This document shows positions 1 through 5,690 of a stretch of DNA of 7,500 nt, one piece after another. How positions within the stretch are numbered: the first letter of the stretch is position 1; every line of letters begins with the position of its first letter. Both the position numbers and the translations under genes were made by a program. This stretch comes from Chloroflexota bacterium (GTDB taxonomy: Bacteria; Chloroflexota; Limnocylindria; Limnocylindrales; CSP1-4): contig JAJYJR010000278.1 in the NCBI GenBank assembly GCA_021789355.1, forward strand, positions 1-7,500. The letters are read 5' to 3'. The notes under the pieces are model-generated. The model did not search any database. It was not told the DNA's origin and saw only the letters and a list, made by a program, of their open reading frames with translations.

Positions 1-381
1 CGTCATGGGCCGCATCCGCAGGTGGATGAAGCGACCGGCACCGGAGTGCCGGGCGGGGTCGTCACGCGGAACCGCCGAGCCGGCGAGGATGAACTGGCCC
101 GTCGCCTGGCGGTCGTCGACGGCGTGCCGGATGTAGTTCCACAGGTCGGGCTCCACTTGCCACTCGTCGATGAGACGTGGGGTCGCGCCCTGGAGCAGCA
201 GGTTGGGGTCCGCGGCGAATACCTGGCGTGCTGCCGCGGTATCCACCCGGACCTGGCTGCGGGAGGCCCGTCGTCCGGTCTCGGTCTTGCCGACGGCCCT
301 GGGACCCTCGAGGACGACCGCACCGACAGCCTCGAGCGAGGCCCCGAGCAACGCATCGGTCACGCGCGGGCGGTACTGCAT
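1..381 (-). CDS. AAA_14/DUF4143-family ATP-binding protein, N-terminal part (3' end outside window)
   Basis: The visible 127 residues are the N-terminal P-loop domain of the ATPase family that usually ends in a DUF4143 domain; that C-terminal part lies beyond the left edge. Seen: an opening MQYRPRVTDALL, a Walker A motif GPRAVGKT at residues 26-33, a Walker B-type LIDEWQ at 70-75, a sensor-like FILAGSA at 97-103, and an RxSGAGRF..LRMRPM stretch near 111-126, which is characteristic of this family. ATP binding is therefore well supported. The cellular role of the family is not established; it is often found in accessory regions. The ATG at 381 is preferred because the family motif starts right after it. 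An in-frame GTG at 408 would add nine residues. No Shine-Dalgarno sequence precedes the ATG, so leaderless initiation is possible. The gene is transcribed away from the window and is separated from the upstream membrane-protein gene by 163 bases. Confidence 0.88.
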   Translation of the reverse strand, partial: MQYRPRVTDALLGASLEAVGAVVLEGPRAVGKTETGRRASRSQVRVDTAAARQVFAADPNLLLQGATPRLIDEWQVEPDLWNYIRHAVDDRQATGQFILAGSAVPRDDPARHSGAGRFIHLRMRPMT

Positions 382-388
382 GCGGGGG

Positions 389-417
389 AGTGTGGGACGG
401 AGGGGCACCCTCGTCAA
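389..417 (-). promoter_or_regulatory. Candidate leaderless promoter of the AAA_14-type ATPase gene
   Basis: Reading the minus strand, TTGACG (412-417) resembles a -35 box, with five of six bases matching TTGACA. It is followed by exactly 17 bases and then CACACT (389-394), a weak -10 match. Seven bases separate CACACT from the ATG at 381, so transcription would start at or next to the A of the start codon. This fits the absence of a ribosome binding site. The -10 match is poor, so this is only a candidate. Confidence 0.25.
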
Positions 418-524
418 GCTCCAACCGGCTATCTGCAGCGTGTTGAGGCCGACTCTTGCAGCACCACCGGCCCCGCATCTGCGGTCTCAGCAACCGGGAG
501 GATGCAGTCCGTGCGGTCAGGAAC

Positions 525-542
525 CGTGGCGCGACGGCCACG
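525..542 (-). terminator. Stem-loop just after the membrane-protein stop, possible terminator
   Basis: A 6-bp perfect stem (CGTGGC pairing with GCCACG) with a 6-base loop begins two bases after the stop codon of the glycosyltransferase-like gene. On the transcribed strand it is followed by GGTTCCTG rather than a T-run, so it is not a classical intrinsic terminator. It may be a weak or T-poor terminator or a 3'-end stabilising hairpin. Confidence 0.3.
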
Positions 543-544
543 TC

Positions 545-2347
545 TCAGCGCGCGCCCATCGCCGCGCCACCGGACGAGCAGCCGGGCGACGCCTGGTTGA
601 AGCAGACGGGGTAGATGACGGCGGCGACCGATGGGACCGATCCGCCCGATCCGCCCGACGCGGCGCCCGATCCGCCCGATCCGCCCGACGCGGCGCCCGA
701 TCCGCCCGAGCCTCCGCTCCCCGGCAGCACGAAGGCCGGCGGCCCCAGCCAGCTCGGCGGTGCCGCTCCCGCCAGCAGCGGCGCCAGCGCCGGCACCGCG
801 CCGTCCCGCTCCAGCACCAGCCAGCGCACCCCGTACGCCCGCGCCGCCTGCTCGATCACCGGCAGCGGGTCGTTCGGGATCACGACCCCGCCGTGACCCG
901 TGAGGTACTCGAACGTCGCCGTGTCGATCGACATCAGCAGGTCGCCGGGGGCCGCCAACCGGTCGATGGCGGCCGTGAGCTGCGCGCGTTCCGCCAGCCT
1001 CGCCTGCCAGCCCGACCGTACCGTGGCCGCCGCGAGGGCGGATCCCGCGACCACGAGCGCCAGCACCGCGACGGTGAGCAGCCGCGCCAGCCGCCCCGCG
1101 TCCAGCGAGTGGCGTCGGGCCGTGACCCAGCCTGCGACCGCCACGATTCCCTCCATCGCCAGCCAGAACGTGTGCGGCGCCAGCGCCACGCTCGCGTGCA
1201 GGAACATGCCGTTGGGGACGTGGATCGCGAACAGCAGCCCCGAGACCAGCAGCAGCACGACGGCGGCCACCAGCCACGGCCCCGTCTCGACCGACCGCCG
1301 CCGGCGCCACCACCCGATGGCAGCGAAGGGCGCGAGGAACACGGCGCACACCAGCGCCAGGTAGATCCCGATCGCCGCCACGAAGCCCATCACGCGGCTG
1401 CCTACCAGGTCGCCCGGCGGCTGCGCCAGGAACGCCGACAGCGTGCGCGGCGCGGTGACGCTGTCGAGCTCGGCGAAGGACCGGAGCCACAGGATCCCGT
1501 ACCCGCTCGATGGTGAGATGCTGCCGAAGACAGCGAGCTGGCGGATCCACCACGGCCCGACCACCACGAGGAAGGCGAACACGCACCCGACGGCGGCGGC
1601 GAACGGGATGGCCGGCGCGGCCCGCAGCCGCCACGACCGCCAGCGGTCCCACGCGAAGGCCGCGGCAGGGGTGGCCGCCAGCAACACCCCGTCGGTGCGC
1701 GCCAGCGTCGCCAGTCCGATCAGCAGCCCCGCGGCCACGAACGAGCGCGCGTGCCCCCGCAGGCCGCGCGACGTCAGCCAGAGCGCGGTCCCGCCCAGCA
1801 CCATGGTCAGCGCGAAGTTGTCCGGCTGCGCCATGAAGACCGTGGTGAGCCCGGGCACCGCACCCAGGATCCCCGAGCCGACCTGCACCAGCGGCGGCGC
1901 CCCGGCGTCCCGCGCGATCGCCCAGCCGAGCGGCGCGGCCAGCGCGCCCACCAGCACGAACGGCAGCAGCGAGGCGAGCTGGGTCGGGCCCAGCAGCCAG
2001 ATGAAGGGCACCTGGACCATCGAGGCGAGCGGCGCCCAGTGCGCGTTGCTCGGCACCGGCAGGTGCGGGTTGGCCGGGATCCGCCCGCCCACGTCGATGA
2101 ACGTCCATAGGAAGTTCTCGGTGAACCCCTTGCCCGCTGCCAGGTTCCGCGCGATGTCGACGTAGTACGCCGAGTCGGGGTAGGCGGGGTCGGGCGTGAG
2201 GGCCGCCAGCACCGCGCGGATCGCCATGGCGAGCAGGAACAGCCCGATCGGGACGGCGGCGATGGAGGCGCGTGAGTGCCGTCCGAATGCAGCGGCCGGG
2301 GTCCGCTCCCGGGCCGGCTCACCTGACGTAGCCCGCGCTCCGATCAT
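545..2347 (-). CDS. GT-C fold (PMT/ArnT-like) polytopic membrane glycosyltransferase
   Basis: This 600-residue integral membrane protein probably transfers a sugar from a polyprenyl-phosphate donor on the outer face of the membrane; acceptor and donor cannot be read from the sequence. A short basic N-terminus leads to a first membrane helix (about 32-50). A loop with PDSAYYVDIARNLAAGKGF (57-75) follows, whose Asp58 sits where GT-C enzymes keep their catalytic acidic residue, and then SNAHWAPLASMV (100-111). Multiple hydrophobic segments run to about residue 440, with ARTDGV at 216-221. The C-terminal 160 residues are mostly soluble-looking and contain VIPNDPLPVIEQAARAYGV (489-507), which recurs in the second glycosyltransferase-like gene here. 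Residues 543-570 are a Gly/Ser/Ala repeat. The ATG start lies one codon after the in-frame stop of the upstream ATPase gene and has no clear ribosome binding site, so expression probably depends on coupling to that gene. The GT-C assignment is firm at fold level, weak at subfamily level. Confidence 0.85.
   Translation of the reverse strand: MIGARATSGEPARERTPAAAFGRHSRASIAAVPIGLFLLAMAIRAVLAALTPDPAYPDSAYYVDIARNLAAGKGFTENFLWTFIDVGGRIPANPHLPVPSNAHWAPLASMVQVPFIWLLGPTQLASLLPFVLVGALAAPLGWAIARDAGAPPLVQVGSGILGAVPGLTTVFMAQPDNFALTMVLGGTALWLTSRGLRGHARSFVAAGLLIGLATLARTDGVLLAATPAAAFAWDRWRSWRLRAAPAIPFAAAVGCVFAFLVVVGPWWIRQLAVFGSISPSSGYGILWLRSFAELDSVTAPRTLSAFLAQPPGDLVGSRVMGFVAAIGIYLALVCAVFLAPFAAIGWWRRRRSVETGPWLVAAVVLLLVSGLLFAIHVPNGMFLHASVALAPHTFWLAMEGIVAVAGWVTARRHSLDAGRLARLLTVAVLALVVAGSALAAATVRSGWQARLAERAQLTAAIDRLAAPGDLLMSIDTATFEYLTGHGGVVIPNDPLPVIEQAARAYGVRWLVLERDGAVPALAPLLAGAAPPSWLGPPAFVLPGSGGSGGSGAASGGSGGSGAASGGSGGSVPSVAAVIYPVCFNQASPGCSSGGAAMGAR
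639..710. repeat. 30-bp tandem repeat encoding a Gly/Ser linker
   Basis: A 30-base unit (639-668) is repeated exactly at 669-698, and a partial third copy (11 matching bases, then G for T) continues to 710. The unit is itself built from GATCCGCCC steps. Because 30 is a multiple of three, copy-number change would keep the frame. On the minus strand it encodes GGSGGSGAAS-type units, residues about 547-570 of the membrane protein, inside its C-terminal soluble part. It looks like a slippage-prone coding minisatellite, not a CRISPR array, as there are no spacers. Confidence 0.9.
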
Positions 2348-2350
2348 CGC

Positions 2351-3793
2351 TCAGCTCGCGTACAGGTCGTCTGCCGACCGAAGCACGATCGATCGCGCCG
2401 TGGCCGTGGCGCGGAGCTCGTCCGTGAACCCCTCCCGGCTGAAGATCGCCAGGCGAGTCGCCTCCGCGTCGAATCCCGGGATGTGGGGAGCGGTCCGTTC
2501 CAGCTGGGCCAGGGTGTCCAGGCCGGCAGGCTCCCTCTGCCACTTGCATTCGCCGGCGAGGAGCAGGCGACCCTGGTCGAGCACCACCACGTCCGCCTCC
2601 GCCTGCGCCACGCGTCGGGTCCCCGGATACGATGGGTCGGGCACCGGACCCCACCACGACCCGACCTCGCCCCGAGCCGGCAGGTCGGGATCCACGCCCG
2701 ATGACCGGCGGACGTAGTTGCGGCAGACCTCCTCGAACGCCGGCTGGCTCACGAAGTGATCCAGCTGCGGCCGTACCCGTTCGCGGAAGACCGCCTCGAA
2801 GCGCCGGGCCTCGAGGTCGGTGCGGTTGGCCCTGACGAACCTGAACCAGAAGCGCAGGTAGCCGTCAGCGAGCTTCCAGATGCCTGCCCGGGAGCCGCTC
2901 GCCGCCGCGATCGGCCGGGCGTGCTCCAGGATGTGGAGGTTCCGGAGCTCGGCCAGGTACGGGGGCAGCGATGAGCTGGGCTGTCCGATCCGGCTGGCGA
3001 TGTCGGCCTGCCGGGTGGCGCCGGACGCGATTGCCGCCACGATCGAGAGGTAGGTGGGGGCGGCCGACCCCAGCTCCTCGCGGATCAGGAGCTCGGCCTC
3101 GTCGTACAGCACCGACCCCTTGCGGAGGATCCGATTCTCGAGGTTCCAGTGCAACCCGCGCTCGGGATCGAACTGCTCCAGGTAGTACGGGATGCCGCCC
3201 AGGACCGCATACGCGCGCAGACGATCCTGGTTGTTCCACTCCGGGAAGAACGCCCCGGCATCGCGGTACCCCAGCGGGGCCAGCTGCTCGCCCCAGGTCC
3301 GCCGGCCGTAAAGCGGCCCCAGCAGCACGTGGCGCTCGAACATGCCGACCTGGCTTCCGGACAGCACAAGGAAGAGGGGCAGATCCTCGGACCGCACGTC
3401 CTCCAGGAAGACCTGGATCCGGGAGGACAGGGCCGGATCGGATTCCGCCAGGTAGGGGTACTCGTCGATCACCACCAGCAGCGGGTGCCCCTCCTGCCGT
3501 GCCTGGCGCGCCAGCTGCAGGAGGTACGAGAGGGCCTGGTTCCAGTTCGCCAGCGGTGCGTCTACCAGCAGTCGGTCGACCCGATGGGCCAGGACGCGAG
3601 CGGTGAGGCTCGCCAGCTGTTCGGTCGGCGTCCCGCGATCGGCCTGGTAGAAGATGGCGGGCTTGCCTTCGGCGAACCGCTGCAGAAGCGTGGTCTTGCC
3701 GACGCGGCGCCGTCCCCAGAGCAGGACCACCTGCCGCCGCAGGCCCCACAGCTCTTCCAGCGACGCGAGCTCTGCGTCGCGATCCACGAACAC
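2351..3793 (-). CDS. Archaeal-type ATPase with C-terminal DUF234 domain
   Basis: This 480-residue protein has a Walker A motif GRRRVGKTTL (27-36), a Walker B motif LLVVIDEYPYL (105-115), and a sensor-like LVLSGSQVGMFE (142-153). A winged-helix-like segment lies around 245-292, and a DUF234-type region runs from about 311 to the end. In that region EADVVVLDQG (399-408) and GECKW (414-418) give the D...ExK pattern of PD-(D/E)xK nuclease folds (Asp401, Glu415, Lys417). The family is an ATPase of unproven function, common in archaea and in accessory bacterial DNA. The GTG start at 3793 is the first possible start, because an in-frame TGA lies two codons upstream. GGAGG (3804-3808) precedes it by ten bases, slightly long. 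A palindromic operator-like site with a TATGAT box lies about 85-115 bases upstream. The stop is followed, in the same frame and after one codon, by the start of the membrane glycosyltransferase-like gene, suggesting co-transcription. Confidence 0.9.
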   Translation of the reverse strand: MFVDRDAELASLEELWGLRRQVVLLWGRRRVGKTTLLQRFAEGKPAIFYQADRGTPTEQLASLTARVLAHRVDRLLVDAPLANWNQALSYLLQLARQARQEGHPLLVVIDEYPYLAESDPALSSRIQVFLEDVRSEDLPLFLVLSGSQVGMFERHVLLGPLYGRRTWGEQLAPLGYRDAGAFFPEWNNQDRLRAYAVLGGIPYYLEQFDPERGLHWNLENRILRKGSVLYDEAELLIREELGSAAPTYLSIVAAIASGATRQADIASRIGQPSSSLPPYLAELRNLHILEHARPIAAASGSRAGIWKLADGYLRFWFRFVRANRTDLEARRFEAVFRERVRPQLDHFVSQPAFEEVCRNYVRRSSGVDPDLPARGEVGSWWGPVPDPSYPGTRRVAQAEADVVVLDQGRLLLAGECKWQREPAGLDTLAQLERTAPHIPGFDAEATRLAIFSREGFTDELRATATARSIVLRSADDLYAS

Positions 3794-3875
3794 GTGTCAG
3801 CGGCCTCCGCGAGTGTCCGTTGCGATCATCTCCGCGACCGCCGAAGGCCGCGGCCGCCGTCCGGCGGTCGACCTA

Positions 3876-3906
3876 GATAACGCCCGTTATCATAGTCTGC
3901 GTTATC
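3876..3906 (-). promoter_or_regulatory. Operator-like palindrome with a third half-site and -10 box upstream of the DUF234 ATPase
   Basis: GATAACG (3876-3882) and CGTTATC (3885-3891) form a perfect 7-bp inverted repeat with a CC centre. A third exact CGTTATC copy lies at 3900-3906, 15 bases from the second and in the same orientation. The AT-rich cluster stands out sharply in a GC-rich background. On the minus strand TATGAT (3889-3894), five of six bases of a -10 consensus, overlaps the middle half-site, so a bound protein would cover the promoter of the ATPase gene. No good -35 box is seen at the expected distance. The regulator is unknown; the nearby HTH protein and the Phd-like antitoxin are candidates. 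Confidence 0.6.
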
Positions 3907-3956
3907 TTGCGCTGCGGGCGACGCGTTTGGCCGCACTGGGATCCAGCGGGCGGCGC

Positions 3957-4385
3957 TCATTCCAGCGAGATCCCGGCGAGGTCGAGACCCGACGCGTGCG
4001 CGGCCCATGCCAGCTCCCGATCCCAGGTCACGATCACGGTGTCTTCCGCGCCGAGTGTCAGCGACGAGGCGAGGTGGATTGCGTCGCATCCACGCAAGCC
4101 GTGTTCCTCGGCGAGGTCACCCGCGGACCGTGCGATCTCGGGTGTCACCTCGACCACTTCCAGTTCCTGGAAGCGATCATCGAGCGCTCGCCTGCTGTCT
4201 TCCTGCACGGCCCCGGGAAGGCGCCCCGCCCGGCGCGCAGCCGCGAGTGCAGCGCGAGCTTCGACATAGGTCACGCGGCTGGTGGCCAGGATCTCCGTGG
4301 AGTTCCACATCGCCCTGGCGAGGTCCGAACCGGCTTCGGTCATGAACAGCTTCACGAGGGCCGAGGTGTCGAAGTAGGCGGTCAC
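3957..4385 (-). CDS. vapC: VapC-like PIN-domain toxin (ribonuclease)
   Basis: This 142-residue protein is a complete PIN domain, the usual size for VapC toxins, which are Mg-dependent endoribonucleases inhibited by a cognate antitoxin. Seen: YFDTSALVKLF near the N-terminus with Asp6, an acidic residue in VEARAAL (Glu42), RGCDAIHLAS with Asp101, and TWDRELAWAA with Asp122. These are the four acidic positions expected in the active site, so the toxin appears intact. The GTG start at 4385 overlaps the antitoxin stop in a GTGA arrangement, the typical translationally coupled TA layout; translation starting further upstream would run through the antitoxin region in another frame and lacks conservation. 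The RNA target cannot be predicted. It is probably controlled by autoregulation of the antitoxin-toxin promoter. The 163-base gap to the next minus-strand gene carries its own operator-like site. Confidence 0.9.
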   Translation of the reverse strand: MTAYFDTSALVKLFMTEAGSDLARAMWNSTEILATSRVTYVEARAALAAARRAGRLPGAVQEDSRRALDDRFQELEVVEVTPEIARSAGDLAEEHGLRGCDAIHLASSLTLGAEDTVIVTWDRELAWAAHASGLDLAGISLE

Positions 4386-4642
4386 CGCCGTTGCTCGATC
4401 ACGATGTCCGACACCGAGCCTTGACCGGTCACGTGGATGTGGGCGCTGTCCGGCCTGCGGGGACGCTTCGCCGGCGTGATGATCCCCTGGGCCACCAACC
4501 GCTCGTAGGCGCTGGGCCCGGACGCACGAACGAGCCGCGCCACCGGCTTGCCGCGCTCGGTCACGGTGATCTCCTCGCCGCGCTGGACAGCGTCCAGCCA
4601 GTCGGCCAGATGGTCGCGAAGCTCCCTGACGCCGACCTGCAA
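4382..4642 (-). CDS. vapB: Phd/YefM-type antitoxin paired with the PIN toxin
   Basis: This 86-residue protein begins QVGVRELRDHLADWLDAVQR after its initiator and continues with GEEITVTERGKPVARLV, the N-terminal DNA-binding fold of prevent-host-death/YefM antitoxins. The tail (residues about 45-86) is polar and would wrap around and inhibit the PIN toxin. It precedes the toxin and overlaps it by four bases. The start is a TTG: an almost perfect Shine-Dalgarno AGGAGGTG sits at the right distance upstream, and no in-frame ATG or GTG fits better. The Shine-Dalgarno lies within an inverted repeat, which suggests autoregulation at DNA or RNA level. The symbol follows common usage for partners of PIN toxins; by fold it is Phd/YefM-like rather than AbrB- or MazE-like. 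Confidence 0.9.
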   Translation of the reverse strand: MQVGVRELRDHLADWLDAVQRGEEITVTERGKPVARLVRASGPSAYERLVAQGIITPAKRPRRPDSAHIHVTGQGSVSDIVIEQRR

Positions 4643-4644
4643 CG

Positions 4645-4671
4645 GTACACCTCCTGCCTGGAGAAGTGTAC
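4645..4671 (-). promoter_or_regulatory. Nested inverted repeat enclosing the antitoxin ribosome binding site
   Basis: GTACAC (4645-4650) and GTGTAC (4666-4671) are perfect 6-bp inverted arms. Inside them CTCC (4651-4654) pairs with GGAG (4660-4663) around a 5-base loop, leaving only an AA bulge. In minus-strand RNA this would make a ten-pair hairpin that hides the AGGAGGTG Shine-Dalgarno. As DNA it is a plausible operator for the antitoxin-toxin complex, since TA operators are commonly palindromes just before the antitoxin gene. A weak -10-like TACACT (4665-4670) lies in the outer arm; no convincing -35 is visible. Confidence 0.6.
4648..4655 (-). promoter_or_regulatory. Strong Shine-Dalgarno that fixes the TTG start of the antitoxin
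   Basis: The minus strand reads AGGAGGTG, with seven bases between its GGAGG core and the TTG at 4642-4640. It is the best ribosome binding site in the window and decides the non-ATG start. Confidence 0.85.
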
Positions 4672-4772
4672 GTTACGGGGCCGCGGGGCGGCCTGCCAGC
4701 GACGCGTCCGCGGATGGTCCGTCCAGCGATGCGGCTGCCGCGAGGTCCAGCACTCAGGCTGGTAATCGGCCG

Positions 4773-5690
4773 ATGAGGTCGTCCCCCGACAATCCGCCCG
4801 TGGACGATCAGCGGGTCGGGTCGGTCATTCGCGCGCTTCGGGTCCGGCGCAACTGGCGCCAGTCGGACCTGGCGCGCGATGCCGGAGTTTCGCAGACGAA
4901 GATCTCGCGGATCGAGCGAGGCCACCTGGGGCCGCTCTCCGTCGACAGCCTGCGAGCAGTGGGCGCCGCGCTGGACGTGCGGCTCGACCTGGTGCCGCGC
5001 TGGCGCGGCGGCGACCTGGACCGGCTCCTGAACGCGCGCCACTCGGCGATGCACGAGGTGGTGGCGCGCATGTTCGCGGACCTGCCGGGCTGGTCGGCGG
5101 CTCCGGAGGTCAGCTTCGCGGTCTACGCCGAGCGCGGAGTCGTGGATGTGCTGGCCTGGCACGCGGCGACCCGAACGCTGCTGGTCGTCGAGCTCAAGAC
5201 CGAGCTTGGCGACGTGCAGGAAGTGTTGGGCACGCTCGACCGCAAGCGGCGCCTGGCGCCTGTGATCGGGCGCTCCCGGGGTTGGGTGCCGGCACAGGTC
5301 GGGACCTGGCTGCTGTTCGCGGAGAGCACCACGAACCGGGACCGGATCCGGGCGCATGGGACCGTGCTGCGCGCTGCGTACCCGGCGGGCGCGCTGGAGA
5401 TGCGGCGCTGGCTGCGCGCGCCTGCCGGTCCGATCCGCGCGCTGTCGTTCCTGGGGGCGCGCCGTGACTCGGCCGATCTCGGCGGTGGTAGTGGCGGCCG
5501 CCATGGAGCGACTGACGCTGGGGGTGGCGCGGCCGCCGCTCGGGCCGGTGCCGCCGCCGCGGCCGCGGCGGCTCCCGCCCCACGCTCGCCGTCACGGAAC
5601 AGTCATGGACGGACTGCTATGTCGCCGTTTGCGCCCCGGAAGCGCGTCCGGGTGCCGAGAAGTGCCCCGGGAGACGGCGCGCCCCACTGA
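4773..5690 (+). CDS. XRE-family HTH protein fused to a PD-(D/E)xK-like nuclease domain
   Basis: This protein has 305 residues from the ATG at 4773. Residues about 16-70 form a Cro/C1-type helix-turn-helix (VGSVIRALRVRRNWRQSDLA, then AGVSQTKISRIERG). A second domain (about 90-225) has an acidic residue in YAERGVVDVLAWH (Asp125) followed by LLVVELKTEL with Glu140 and Lys142, the spacing expected of a PD-(D/E)xK restriction-endonuclease fold; an aromatic WVPAQVGTWLLFAES strand follows. Whether it cuts DNA or is a degenerate sensing domain cannot be told. The last 75-80 residues are Ala/Gly/Pro-rich, including eight consecutive alanines, and look unstructured. The start is not certain: no clear ribosome binding site precedes 4773, and an in-frame GTG at 4800 would shorten the N-terminus by nine residues while keeping the HTH. 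The gene is divergent from the toxin-antitoxin pair with a 130-base shared upstream region, so it may regulate that pair or itself. Confidence 0.8.
   Translation: MRSSPDNPPVDDQRVGSVIRALRVRRNWRQSDLARDAGVSQTKISRIERGHLGPLSVDSLRAVGAALDVRLDLVPRWRGGDLDRLLNARHSAMHEVVARMFADLPGWSAAPEVSFAVYAERGVVDVLAWHAATRTLLVVELKTELGDVQEVLGTLDRKRRLAPVIGRSRGWVPAQVGTWLLFAESTTNRDRIRAHGTVLRAAYPAGALEMRRWLRAPAGPIRALSFLGARRDSADLGGGSGGRHGATDAGGGAAAARAGAAAAAAAAPAPRSPSRNSHGRTAMSPFAPRKRVRVPRSAPGDGAPH

Noticed and set aside
639..710. Possible CRISPR-like array
   Set aside because: The repeats are directly adjacent with no spacers and lie within a coding region, so it is a coding tandem repeat.
170..1516. 448-residue plus-strand open frame
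   Set aside because: It is antisense to two well-supported minus-strand genes, its composition is dominated by Arg, Gln, His and Pro, and no domain is recognisable.
429..2108. 559-residue minus-strand open frame
   Set aside because: It overlaps the membrane glycosyltransferase-like gene in another frame and is Arg/Gly/Ala-rich with no membrane segments or domains; it is a high-GC shadow.
2319..2657. 112-residue minus-strand frame across the ATPase and membrane-protein junction
   Set aside because: It is a shadow of the ATPase C-terminus in another frame, Gly/Arg-rich with no motif.
3854..3867. CCGCCG/CGGCGG inverted repeat upstream of the DUF234 ATPase
   Set aside because: Six-base arms with a two-base centre are common by chance in this GC-rich DNA, and no T-run follows; it could be a small leader hairpin but lacks support.
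3149..3880. 243-residue plus-strand open frame
   Set aside because: It is antisense to the DUF234 ATPase, whose Walker motifs make the minus strand the coding one.
4548..4772. N-terminal extension of the HTH protein
   Set aside because: It overlaps the antitoxin gene on the other strand and its upstream region, and its sequence is Arg/Ser/Ala-rich without a domain; the ATG at 4773 sits just before the HTH.
4386..5504. Long upstream extension of the PIN toxin reading frame
   Set aside because: It runs antisense to the HTH gene and through the antitoxin in another frame; the overlapping GTG start gives a standard-length PIN domain.
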